From: Nonomuraea roseoviolacea subsp. carminata
GTDB taxonomy: Bacteria > Actinomycetota > Actinomycetes > Streptosporangiales > Streptosporangiaceae
Direction of reading: 5' to 3'
Length of the DNA stretch: 64,000 nt
Assembly (NCBI RefSeq): GCF_024172185.1
Contig: NZ_JAMZEC010000001.1
Location: 1,612,001-1,676,000, forward strand
Below the pieces are notes generated by a model. It was not told the DNA's origin, did no database searches, and worked only from the letters and a program-made list of their open reading frames with translations. Numbering within the stretch: the first letter of the stretch is position 1; the number at the start of each line of letters is the position of its first letter. This document shows, piece after piece, positions 56,031 to 63,631 of this stretch. Position numbers and translations under genes: made by a program.

Positions 56031-56906
56031 ATGCCCTCAACGATCTCAGGCTTCGACGCGCGCACGGTCCGGGTGAACGGTCTCGACCTTCATGTGGCCT
56101 CGGGTGGAGAGGGGCCGCCGCTGCTGTTGCTGCACGGCTTCCCCCAGACCCACCTGGCCTGGCGGCACGTCGCTCCGGAGCTGGCGGACCGCTTCCGCGT
56201 CATCTGCCCCGACCTGCCCGGCTACGGGGGCAGCGCCAAGCCGGGGGACGGCCCCGAGCACTACGCCAAGCGCGTCACCGCGGCGACCATGGTGGCACTG
56301 ATGCGAGAGCTCGGCCACGACCGGTTCAGCCTGGTCGGCCATGACCGCGGAGCGCTGGTCGCCTTCCGCGCCGCGCTGGACCACCCCGACGCCGTCGACC
56401 ACCTCGGCGTGATCGACGTCATCCCCACCGTCGACATGTGGGACTCGCTGGCCGGCGTGGGCGGCGTGTTCGGTTTCCACCTGTATTTCCTCGCGCAGCC
56501 GAACGACCTGCCCGAACGGATGATCGGCGCCGACCCCGACACGTTCTTCGGCCACTTCCTCGACGCCTGGGCCGAGGCCGGCACGTTCGACGCCGAGGTC
56601 CGCGAGGCGTACCTCGCCGCGACACGCGACCCGGAGACGATCCACGCCATCTGCGACGACTACCGGGCCAGCGCCTTCGTCGACGCGGCCCACGACGGCG
56701 AGGACCGGCAGGCCGGCCGGCGCGTCAAGGCCCCCACCCTGGCGATCTGGCAGGACCCCGGCGACCTGGTGCTGCCGTTCGACCCCTCGGCGATCTGGCA
56801 CGGCTGGGCGAGCGACGTCCGCACCCTGACGCTTCCCGGCGGGCACTTCCTGCCGGAGACCCGGCCGGACGCCGTCACCGCGGCGATCAGGAGCCTGATC
56901 GGCTGA
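56031..56906 (+). CDS. Alpha/beta hydrolase related to haloacetate dehalogenases
   Basis: A 291-residue hydrolase. The oxyanion motif HGFPQTHLAWRHVAPEL (residues 35-51), DLPGYG and the nucleophile elbow GHDRG (Asp105, Arg106) match the fluoroacetate/haloacetate dehalogenase and epoxide hydrolase group; the general base is probably His272 in GGHFLPE. In characterised fluoroacetate dehalogenases a second Arg four residues after the Asp binds the substrate carboxylate; here Leu109 occupies that place. Dehalogenation of haloacetates is therefore doubtful and another ester, epoxide or halide substrate is possible. The gene stands alone. Confidence 0.82.
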   Translation: MPSTISGFDARTVRVNGLDLHVASGGEGPPLLLLHGFPQTHLAWRHVAPELADRFRVICPDLPGYGGSAKPGDGPEHYAKRVTAATMVALMRELGHDRFSLVGHDRGALVAFRAALDHPDAVDHLGVIDVIPTVDMWDSLAGVGGVFGFHLYFLAQPNDLPERMIGADPDTFFGHFLDAWAEAGTFDAEVREAYLAATRDPETIHAICDDYRASAFVDAAHDGEDRQAGRRVKAPTLAIWQDPGDLVLPFDPSAIWHGWASDVRTLTLPGGHFLPETRPDAVTAAIRSLIG

Positions 56907-56953
56907 TCCCCGCGAGCAGCCGGACGAAGACCCGGCCGGTCGGCGCCGGTCCT

Positions 56954-57595
56954 TCAGCAGCCGTCGACCGAGCAGGCGAGGCCGCTCCCGAGGAGGTCGG
57001 CCTCCTTCGCCTCGGCGCTGTCCAGGGCCTCGCGCAGGGCGTCGGCCTTCGGCATGCCCTCGATCCGCGCGTCGCCGACCAGCAGCGTGGGGACGACGCT
57101 GATCCGGTGGGCCGCGGCCTCGGCGAGCGCGGCGGCGTGCGCCTCCGCGTAGGTGCCCCGTTCCAGGGCGGCGCGGTAGTCGGCGGCGGGAAGCCCGAGC
57201 TCGTCCGCGAGCCGTTCCAGGACGTCGAGGTCGCCGATGTCGGCGCCGTCCTCGAAGAAGGCGCGCAGGAGCCGGTCGTTGTAGGCGTCGGCCAGGCCGT
57301 GCTCCTTTGCGAACTGGTAGCCCTCGAAGGCCAGGCGGGTGTACGGCTGCGGCGAGACGTCGGGGAGCCGGATGTCCACGCCCATCCTCCTGGCCATGGG
57401 GTAGACCACCCGCGACCAGATGCCGCGCAGGTAGTCGCCCTCGGGACGGAGGGTGGGCGTGGGCTCCGGCCGCAGCTCGAAGGGCATCCACTCCACGGTG
57501 ACGTCACGTCCCGCGACCGCCTCGGCGATCGGCTGCTTGGCCAGCAGGCAGAAGGGGCAGACGTAGTCGGACCAGATCTTCACGTGGACGGTCAT
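56954..57595 (-). CDS. DsbA family oxidoreductase (FrnE-like)
   Basis: A 213-residue cytoplasmic thioredoxin-fold protein with the active-site Cys13-Pro-Phe-Cys16 directly after the first strand (MTVHVKIWSDYVCPFC), a helical insertion, and the cis-Pro segment RISVVPTLLVGD. This fits the FrnE/2-hydroxychromene-2-carboxylate isomerase-like DsbA group, which acts in disulphide or polyketide-related chemistry. The C-terminus adds Cys residues (GLACSVDGC). The ATG at 57595 overlaps the stop of the deaminase gene (ATGA); the frame is open far upstream without similarity. The two genes form an operon. Confidence 0.9.
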   Translation of the reverse strand: MTVHVKIWSDYVCPFCLLAKQPIAEAVAGRDVTVEWMPFELRPEPTPTLRPEGDYLRGIWSRVVYPMARRMGVDIRLPDVSPQPYTRLAFEGYQFAKEHGLADAYNDRLLRAFFEDGADIGDLDVLERLADELGLPAADYRAALERGTYAEAHAAALAEAAAHRISVVPTLLVGDARIEGMPKADALREALDSAEAKEADLLGSGLACSVDGC

Positions 57596-58080
57596 GAGGA
57601 CTCCTGTCGGCGGTCGAGCCAGGCGCGGAACGGCTCCCGCGCGTTCTCGACGGGAACGTGCAGGGGAGACAGCCGCCACTGCTCGACGGGGACGGCGAAT
57701 ATGTCGTAGGAGGAGACGTAGTCGAATCCGGCGGCGGCGGCCGCGTGCCGGTCGGCGGCGAAGACGACCCGGCCGACGCCCGACCACAGCGCCGTGACGT
57801 AGCACAGCGGGCAGGGCTCGCCCGAGGCGATCAGCGTCGTCCCCGCGAGGGCGTGGGGCCCGTGCCTGCGGGCGGCGTCGCGCAGGGCGACGATCTCGGC
57901 GTGGGCGGTGGGGTCCTGGTGGGCCCGGACCCGGTTGACGCCGGATCCGAGGACGGTGCCCGTACCGTCCACGACGAGTCCGGAGAACGGGATCCCGCCG
58001 GAGCGGACCTCGGCGACGGCCAGGGCGACGGCATCGGCGAGGCGTTCGGGCAGCCAGGCGGGTGAGGCGGTGTCCGGCAT
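57592..58080 (-). CDS. Nucleoside/cytidine-type deaminase
   Basis: A 162-residue zinc-dependent deaminase of the CDA superfamily. The zinc and proton-shuttle motif HAE is at residues 60-62 and the PCPLC motif supplies Cys90 and Cys93. The spacing fits tRNA-adenosine/guanine deaminase-like enzymes; the substrate cannot be decided. The start lies 6 nt after the stop of a possible 24-residue leader ORF, whose end covers the AGGAG preceding this gene. It overlaps the downstream DsbA-like gene by 4 nt. Confidence 0.9.
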   Translation of the reverse strand: MPDTASPAWLPERLADAVALAVAEVRSGGIPFSGLVVDGTGTVLGSGVNRVRAHQDPTAHAEIVALRDAARRHGPHALAGTTLIASGEPCPLCYVTALWSGVGRVVFAADRHAAAAAGFDYVSSYDIFAVPVEQWRLSPLHVPVENAREPFRAWLDRRQESS

Positions 58081-58086
58081 GGCGGA

Positions 58087-58161
58087 TCAGACTCCTGCGG
58101 CGATCTTGAGGGGCACCACGCCGCCGCTGATCGCGGCGGTGAGCAGGCAGGTCAACGCCAT
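58087..58161 (-). CDS. Possible 24-residue hydrophobic leader peptide
   Basis: ATG at 58161 is preceded by AAGGAAG at good spacing, and the 25-codon frame stops at 58087, 6 nt before the deaminase start. The peptide is hydrophobic (MALTCLLTAAISGGVV then PLKIAAGV) with one Cys. It fills the space between the MarR-type divergent promoter and the deaminase gene. It could act in translational coupling. It is too short for family assignment. Confidence 0.45.
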   Translation of the reverse strand: MALTCLLTAAISGGVVPLKIAAGV

Positions 58162-58167
58162 GTGATC

Positions 58168-58240
58168 ACTTCCTTTATATGCATGTATCTGCAAGCACTT
58201 TGCCGACGGACAGAAGCTTGCATGTACATGTATGCTCTTG
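58168..58240. promoter_or_regulatory. Divergent promoter/operator region of the MarR and deaminase genes
   Basis: This AT-rich region contains the inverted pair TGCAAGC (near 58190) and GCTTGCA (58216-58222), plus the perfect palindrome CATGTACATG at 58221-58230. MarR proteins typically bind such sites between divergent genes. Autoregulation and control of the deaminase/DsbA operon are inferred. Confidence 0.5.
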
Positions 58241-58272
58241 TCAACCGCTTCCCGCGACAGGAGGAGGCCCCC

Positions 58273-58737
58273 ATGGGCTCGACGACGTCCACCCCTGCCT
58301 CGGCCGCGCCACCGTCGGCCGTCTCCAGCGCGTGGAACCACGTCCTGCTGCTGCACGCCCGCGTGGAGAACACTCTCGCCGTCACCCTCCAGCGGCGGCA
58401 CGGCATCGGCCTGTCGGAGTACCGCGCGCTCGGCCACCTGGCCGCCTCCCCCGCCGGTGAGCTGCGCATGCAGGAACTGGCCGACAAGCTCGGGCTCAAC
58501 CAGAGCTCGGTCACCCGCCTGGTGGCGCGGCTGAACGCGGCGGACTTCACCTACCGGGACCTGTGCCCCGACGACAGACGCGGCGTCTACACCGTCATCA
58601 CCGAGGCGGGCCGAGCACGCCACGCCGAGGCGAGTCTCACCTACGAGGCGACGCTCACGAGCGCGCTGGAGGAGGCCGGCCAGGCCGACCCACGGCTCAC
58701 CGCGGCGCTCTCGGCGCTGGGATGGCCCGGCAGGTGA
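58273..58737 (+). CDS. MarR family transcriptional regulator
   Basis: A 154-residue winged-helix regulator: helices HVLLLHARVENTLAVTLQRRHGIGLSEYRALGHLA, the recognition helix region MQELADKLGLNQSSVTRLVARLN, and the wing DDRRGVYTVITEAGR. The ATG at 58273 is preceded by AGGAGGAGG; the frame is open from an upstream ATG that overlaps the operator. It is divergent from the deaminase/DsbA operon. MarR proteins usually respond to small phenolic or oxidant ligands; the ligand here is unknown. Confidence 0.92.
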   Translation: MGSTTSTPASAAPPSAVSSAWNHVLLLHARVENTLAVTLQRRHGIGLSEYRALGHLAASPAGELRMQELADKLGLNQSSVTRLVARLNAADFTYRDLCPDDRRGVYTVITEAGRARHAEASLTYEATLTSALEEAGQADPRLTAALSALGWPGR

Positions 58738-58760
58738 CCTGGGGCGGCGGGCGGGCGACG

Positions 58761-58772
58761 GGACCTAGGTCC
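58761..58772. promoter_or_regulatory. Palindrome GGACCTAGGTCC before the patatin gene
   Basis: A perfect 12-nt palindrome, preceded by G, about 120 nt before the patatin start. GGGAC...GTCC-type palindromes are bound by some NarL/DevR-type regulators. An additional inverted pair CATCGGC/GCCGATG spans 58772-58806. Function is uncertain. Confidence 0.35.
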
Positions 58773-58891
58773 ATCGGCGCAGCGACTGCTGGGCTTTGTG
58801 CCGATGCCGACGCGGCCGAGGTTCCCTAGGCTCTGGGCGTGACTTTCACTCCTGTTGAAGAGACTTCCCCCATCTACGAGGAGGCCGGACG

Positions 58892-59722
58892 ATGAAGGCG
58901 GGAACCGCGGTCGTCCTCGGACCCGGCGGACCCGTCGGCACGGCGTGGCTGGCCGGACTCGCCGCGGGACTCCGGCGTGAAGGCGTGGACCTGGGAGCGG
59001 CCGACCTGATCGTGGGAACGTCGGCCGGCGCCATCGTGGGGGCGATCCTGGCCGTTGGCGGAGACCTGGAACGGCTCGCCGCGCTGCCCGCGCCGGCCGA
59101 TCCCGGCGACGGCGCACGCCCCGCGCCACCGAGACCCGACCCGCGGAGACTCGCGGAGGTGTTCGCGACGCTCGGCGACACCGGGCTCGACCGGACCGAG
59201 GCCCTACGCCGCGTCGGCCGGCTCGCGCTCGCCGCCTCGACCGGCGACGAGGGCGCCGCCGTGGCCCGCATGCGGTCCGTGATCGGCTCCGCGGAATGGC
59301 CGGACCGGGCGCTCCGGATCCCGGCGGTGGACGCCGAGACGGGCGAGGCGGTGGTCTGGGACCGGCACGGCTCCGCGTCGCTGCCCGAGGCCGTGGCGGC
59401 CAGCACGGCGTTCCCCGCGACCGCGCCGCCGATCACCGTCGACGGGCGGCGCTACATCGACGGGGCTCTCCGGAACGGCACCAACCTCGACCTGGCCGCC
59501 GACGCGAGCCTGCTGATCGTGGCCGAGCCGATGGCGCACATGCACGGCACGAACGACGTCGCGGCGGAGGGAGTCGTGCGGCTGGTTCCGGACGCCGAGG
59601 CGATCGAGGCGTTCGGCCCGGACCTGAGCGACCGCGCCGCCTGGGCACCGGCCTATCAGGCGGGCCTCAGGCAGGCCCCGGACGCCGTCAAGACGTTGAG
59701 AGCGCACTCGGCGATCACGTGA
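58892..59722 (+). CDS. Patatin-like phospholipase family protein
   Basis: A 276-residue patatin-type acyl hydrolase with a Ser-Asp dyad. The oxyanion glycine-rich motif is GPGGPVG (residues 10-16), the nucleophile is Ser44 in GTSAG, and the catalytic Asp190 lies in IDGALRNG. These enzymes cleave acyl chains from lipids. No signal peptide or fused cyclic-nucleotide domain is present. The ATG is preceded by GAGGAGG. Confidence 0.92.
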   Translation: MKAGTAVVLGPGGPVGTAWLAGLAAGLRREGVDLGAADLIVGTSAGAIVGAILAVGGDLERLAALPAPADPGDGARPAPPRPDPRRLAEVFATLGDTGLDRTEALRRVGRLALAASTGDEGAAVARMRSVIGSAEWPDRALRIPAVDAETGEAVVWDRHGSASLPEAVAASTAFPATAPPITVDGRRYIDGALRNGTNLDLAADASLLIVAEPMAHMHGTNDVAAEGVVRLVPDAEAIEAFGPDLSDRAAWAPAYQAGLRQAPDAVKTLRAHSAIT

Positions 59723-59832
59723 CCGGACCCCGAAAACCGACGTCAGGTCCCGCACGTCCGGGAGAACGCAGGGACCTCATGGAGGGGCTGCGCCTGTACT
59801 GACCGCCGGGGCCTTCCCACAGTCACAGTCCG

Positions 59833-60426
59833 TCAGCGGGCCCGCAGGGGCGCGAGGCCGTCGAAGACGACGGCGAGCATCCGGTCTCGCACCTCCTCCC
59901 CGAGGTGGGTGCGCGCAGAGGCTTGCGACGTGGCCACGAGCAGGGCGTACACCTCGGGCAGTTCGACGTCGTCCCGGACGGCGCCGGCGCGCTGGGCCTG
60001 CTGGAGCAGGACGCCGACCGCTCGGCGCAGTCCGGCTGACGCCTGGGCCGCGTCGCCGCCGTCGTCGCCACCGGCTTCGAGCAGGGCCTCCCCTATGGCG
60101 ATCTTGCCGGGCGCGTCGGTGACGAGGTTGCGGAAGAAGCCGAAGAACGCCGTGCCCGGGTCCGTGGCGTCGAACAGCGATTCGGCCCGCTCGCGCAGGC
60201 GGTGGAAGCGCTGCGCGAGAACGGCTTCCAGCAACACCGCCTTGGTGGGGAAGTGACGGAAGACCGTGGCGATGCCGACGCCGGCCAGGCGGGCCACCTC
60301 CTCGGTGGACGCGGACCGGCCGCCCTTGCCGAAGACCTCTTCGGCGACGGTCAGGATCCGCTCGCGGTTGGTTCGCGCGTCAGCGCGGCGCGGCCCTCTG
60401 CCGCCCGTCTCTCGGTCCGTGCTCAT
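59833..60426 (-). CDS. TetR/AcrR family transcriptional regulator
   Basis: A 197-residue regulator. The helix-turn-helix region reads ERILTVAEEVFGKGGRSAST then EVARLAGVGIATVFRHFPTKAVLLEAV (about residues 22-68). The C-terminal ligand domain is helical, with FFGFFRNLV and RRAVGVLLQQAQRAGAVRDDV resembling TetR_C regions of the SbtR-like type. It is divergent from the SnoaL-like gene, and the shared promoter contains a long inverted repeat, so autoregulation and control of that gene are likely. Confidence 0.93.
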   Translation of the reverse strand: MSTDRETGGRGPRRADARTNRERILTVAEEVFGKGGRSASTEEVARLAGVGIATVFRHFPTKAVLLEAVLAQRFHRLRERAESLFDATDPGTAFFGFFRNLVTDAPGKIAIGEALLEAGGDDGGDAAQASAGLRRAVGVLLQQAQRAGAVRDDVELPEVYALLVATSQASARTHLGEEVRDRMLAVVFDGLAPLRAR

Positions 60427-60448
60427 CGCACCTTCACTCGCATGCCGC

Positions 60449-60494
60449 TATCCGAAGTCGCGACTCCGTATAATCGGAGTCCGCACTTCGGATA
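60449..60494. promoter_or_regulatory. Double TetR-type operator flanking TATAAT
   Basis: A 46-nt inverted repeat: 20-nt arms (60449-60468 and 60475-60494) match at 17 positions around a perfect TATAAT (60469-60474). Each arm is itself a near palindrome built from CCGAAGT and ACTCCG, so two repressor dimers could sit on either side of the -10 element. Confidence 0.7.
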
Positions 60495-60510
60495 GTACGT
60501 GGAGAGTGAC

Positions 60511-60966
60511 ATGTCCCAGGTCCTCAGCCCCCGAGAGGTCTTCCTCGCGCTCGTGAACGGCGTCGCGGAGGGCCGCTGGAACGAGCTGCCCGAGCTGTAC
60601 GCGGAGCAGACCCATGTCGAGCACCCGTTCCACCCGCTTCGCGCCGCCGCGCTCCGCACCCGCGACGAGCTGCGAGAACACTTCAGGCCGACCGGCGCCG
60701 GCCCCACGCTGCGGCGCCGGGCGACCAACATCACGATCCACGAGACGACCGACCCCGAGGTCATCGTCGCCGAGTTCGAGTACCAGGGAACCGTCGAGGA
60801 GACCGGGGAGCCCTTCACCATGCCCGGGATCTTCGTGCTCCGGGTACGCGACGGCGAGATCGTCAGCTCCCGCGACTACTTCGACCACGTCACAGCCGCC
60901 CGGGTCCGCGGGCAGTTCGACGCGCTCGTCGCAGCCGTGCGGGCGGACGGCAGCACTCCGGCCTAG
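60511..60966 (+). CDS. SnoaL-like/NTF2-fold polyketide cyclase-type protein
   Basis: A 151-residue NTF2-fold protein: helix LSPREVFLALVNGVAEGRWNELPELYAEQTHVEHPF, beta sheet RRATNITIHETTDPEVIVAEFEYQGTVEETGEPFTMPGIFVLRVRDGEIVSSRDYFDHV. The pattern fits SnoaL-like small-molecule enzymes; the reaction is unknown. The ATG at 60511 has GGAGAG upstream. It is the probable target of the divergent TetR regulator. Its stop overlaps the 3' end of the convergent AraC gene by 4 nt. Confidence 0.85.
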   Translation: MSQVLSPREVFLALVNGVAEGRWNELPELYAEQTHVEHPFHPLRAAALRTRDELREHFRPTGAGPTLRRRATNITIHETTDPEVIVAEFEYQGTVEETGEPFTMPGIFVLRVRDGEIVSSRDYFDHVTAARVRGQFDALVAAVRADGSTPA

Positions 60967-61922
60967 CCAGGCCGACCGAGCCGTCCGCCTCCCGCGGGCG
61001 CGCAGCCCAGGCGGCGGTATCTGCCGGGGGCCATGCCGTACTCGCGTTTGAAGGCATTGGCGAAGGCGAACTCCGAGCCGTAGCCCACCGCGGCGGCGAT
61101 CTCGCTCAGCGCGGCGTCGGAGTCGCGCAGCATGCGCGCGGCCGTGCCCAGCCGCCACCAGGTCAGATAGGTCAACGGCGGCTGCCCGACGAACTGGGCG
61201 AACCGGCGGGAGAACGCCGCGCGCGACAACCCGGCGCGGCGGCCGAGCGACTCCACGGTCCACGGGTGGGCGGGATCGCCGTGGATGCCGTCGAGCGCGG
61301 CGGCGACGGCCGGGTCGGCCAGCGCGGCGGCCCAGCCGCCGACCGTGCAGTGCTCCGTCGAGACGTCGAACCAGGCACGCAGGATGTACAGCAGCAGCAT
61401 GTCCAGCAGCGCCGACACCACCATGTCGGCTCCCGGCCGCGGGTTCTCGATCTCCTTGCCGAGCAGCTCGACGGCGGCACGCAGCTCGGGGTTGTGCCCC
61501 AGCCGTGCCGGCAGGTGGATCATCTCGGGCAGCCCTCTGAGCAGCGGATGCGCCCGGCTGGAGTCGAGCCGGTAGCCGCCGCAGAGCGTCACCGTGACAG
61601 GCCCCGTGCCCTCCATGGAGGCCGAGGCGAACAGCTCGGCGTCGACATGGGGATCGCATTCGGGCGGCGCGATGGGACTGGTGAGCGAGTCGGCCAGCGC
61701 GTAGCCGTGCCCGTGGGGGAAGAACAGCACGTCGCCCGGCCCGACCGGGATCGGCTCGCCCTCCGGCGGTATCGCCCAGCACGAGCCCTGCAGGACCACC
61801 TGGAAACCCGCCGAGCCGGGCGCCGACGGGAACCGCTGCCCCCAGGGCGCGGCCCACGCGACACGCGCCGAGCGCGGCACTCCCATGCGCATGGAGGCGA
61901 CCACGTCGCTCAGCACGTCCAC
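60963..61922 (-). CDS. AraC family regulator with cupin-type sensor domain
   Basis: A 319-residue regulator. The N-terminal cupin-like domain (about residues 20-185) includes PVGPGDVLFFPHGHGYAL; the C-terminal AraC domain has two helix-turn-helix units, WTVESLGRRAGLSRAAFSRRFAQFVGQPPLTYLTWWRL and LSEIAAAVGYGSEFAFANAFKREYGMAPGRYRR. The domain order matches AraC proteins annotated with a cupin_6 sensor. It is divergent from the SDR-MDR fusion gene (89 nt between starts) and is the likely regulator of it. The start is GTG. Confidence 0.93.
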   Translation of the reverse strand: MDVLSDVVASMRMGVPRSARVAWAAPWGQRFPSAPGSAGFQVVLQGSCWAIPPEGEPIPVGPGDVLFFPHGHGYALADSLTSPIAPPECDPHVDAELFASASMEGTGPVTVTLCGGYRLDSSRAHPLLRGLPEMIHLPARLGHNPELRAAVELLGKEIENPRPGADMVVSALLDMLLLYILRAWFDVSTEHCTVGGWAAALADPAVAAALDGIHGDPAHPWTVESLGRRAGLSRAAFSRRFAQFVGQPPLTYLTWWRLGTAARMLRDSDAALSEIAAAVGYGSEFAFANAFKREYGMAPGRYRRLGCAPAGGGRLGRPG

Positions 61923-62011
61923 AACGCGAGTCTAACGCGGGAGACGATCGCGTATGAATCACGGACACAAACGCATTGGCCGCCTCTTCCGGGACTTCTA
62001 AGGTCAATGCC

Positions 62012-63631
62012 ATGACAAGAGTCCTGGTCAGCGGGGCGACCGGCACGATCGGCCGTCCCCTGGTGAACCACCTCGACGACGCGGGCGCCGACGTCCGCAC
62101 GGTGACGAGGCAACTGACCGACCCGGTCGCGCTGCGGGCGGCGCTCGACGGTGTCGACGCGGTGTTCCTGCTGTGGCCGTTCGCCTCGGCCGAGGGCGCC
62201 CGCGAGGTGCTGGAACTGATCGGGGCCAGGCGGGTGGTCTACCTGTCCTCGGCCGCCGCCCGGCCGCACGAGGTCGAGATCGAGCGCCTGGTCGCCGGGA
62301 CCGCCCGGGAGTGGACGGTGCTGCGCCCGCACGCGTTCGCGGCCAACAGCCTGCGGTGGGCCGAGCAGATCCGGGCGGGCGTCGTCCGGCAGCCGTACGG
62401 CGACGCGGTGTTCTCCCCCGTCCACGAGCGGGACGTCGCGGCCGTCGCGGCGCGCGCGCTGCTCGACGAGGGGCACCACGGCGCGGTCTACACGCTGACC
62501 GGCCCCCGGCCGCTGACCCAGCGGGAGCAGGCGCGGGCGATCGGCGCCGCGATCGGCCGGGAGGTGCGGTGGGAGGAGGAACCCCCGGAGGAGGCCAGGC
62601 TGCGGCTGCTCGGGCTGGGATGGCCCGAGCCGGCCGTGGACGGCATGCTGCGCGCTCTCGCCGAGCCCGGCCCGGCCACCGCGACCGTCGAGGAGGTCAC
62701 CGGAGCGCCCGCGAGCACGTTCGAGACGTGGGCGAGCGAGCACGCCGCGGACTTCCTCGGCACCATGCGGGCCGCCCGCGTCCACGAGTACGGCGACGCC
62801 TCGGTCATCTCGCTGGAGGAGGTGCCGGTGCCGAGGCCCGGCCCGGGCGAGGTGCTCATCAGGGTGGCCGCGACGTCGTTCAACCCCTCGGAGGTCGGCC
62901 TGCGGATGGGCCTGCTGCACGACGTGCTCGGCGTCACGCTGCCGCACACGCTCGGCTGGGACGTCGCGGGCACCGTGGTCACCGGGGCGGGCGACCTCGC
63001 CCCCGGCGACCGGGTGATCGGGCTCATCGACGGGGCGGCGGCCGAGTACGCGGTCGCCAAGGCGAGCGTGCTGACCAGGGCGCCGGAGCGGATCCCGCTG
63101 GCGGACGCGGCCGCCGTGCCGGTGGCCGGACTCACCGCGTGGCAGGCGGTCTTCGAGCACGCCCGCATCGGCCCCGGCAGCCGGGTGCTCATCAACGGGG
63201 CCGGCGGCGGCGTCGGGCTGTTCGCCGTGCAACTGGCCAAGCACGCGGGCGCGTACGTGGTGGCGACCGCGAGCCCGCGCAGCGCCGCCGCCGTACGGGC
63301 GCTGGGCGCCGACGAGGTCGTGGACTACACCACCGCTCCCCTGCCGGGCGGCAACGACGTGTTGATCAACCTGGTGGCCGGCGTGCCCGACTCGGTGACG
63401 GTGCTGGCCGAGGAGTTCGTCTCGATCACCCAGCCGATCGAGCACCCGCGCGCCGTCCGGTTCGTGGCCCGCCACGACCCCGGCCGGCTGGCCGAGCTCG
63501 TGGCGCTGATCGACAAGGGCGTGGTGGACGTCACGGCGGAGGCGCGACCGCTGGAGGCCCTGGCGGACCTGCACCGGGCCGCCGAGCGCGGCGCGATCCG
63601 CGGAAAAGTCATCGTGAAGGTGGAGAAATGA
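62012..63631 (+). CDS. Fusion of an NmrA-like SDR and a zinc-free quinone-oxidoreductase-type MDR
   Basis: A 539-residue two-domain protein. Residues 1-245 are an atypical SDR/NmrA-like domain with VSGATGTIGRP (residues 5-15) and no YxxxK. From about residue 250 (MRAARVHEYGDASVISLEEV) a complete medium-chain reductase follows, with NPSEVGLRMG, GWDVAGTVV, and the NADPH motif INGAGGGVGLFAVQLA; the zinc ligands of alcohol dehydrogenases are lacking, as in quinone oxidoreductases. No stop or start separates the two halves. The ATG at 62012 has AAGGT upstream. The stop overlaps the next gene (ATGA), an FMN reductase. Confidence 0.85.
   Translation: MTRVLVSGATGTIGRPLVNHLDDAGADVRTVTRQLTDPVALRAALDGVDAVFLLWPFASAEGAREVLELIGARRVVYLSSAAARPHEVEIERLVAGTAREWTVLRPHAFAANSLRWAEQIRAGVVRQPYGDAVFSPVHERDVAAVAARALLDEGHHGAVYTLTGPRPLTQREQARAIGAAIGREVRWEEEPPEEARLRLLGLGWPEPAVDGMLRALAEPGPATATVEEVTGAPASTFETWASEHAADFLGTMRAARVHEYGDASVISLEEVPVPRPGPGEVLIRVAATSFNPSEVGLRMGLLHDVLGVTLPHTLGWDVAGTVVTGAGDLAPGDRVIGLIDGAAAEYAVAKASVLTRAPERIPLADAAAVPVAGLTAWQAVFEHARIGPGSRVLINGAGGGVGLFAVQLAKHAGAYVVATASPRSAAAVRALGADEVVDYTTAPLPGGNDVLINLVAGVPDSVTVLAEEFVSITQPIEHPRAVRFVARHDPGRLAELVALIDKGVVDVTAEARPLEALADLHRAAERGAIRGKVIVKVEK

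Noticed and set aside
58087..58623. 178-codon minus-strand open frame overlapping the MarR gene
   Set aside because: Most of it is antisense to marR; only the last 24 codons, with their own ribosome-binding site, are considered a possible gene.
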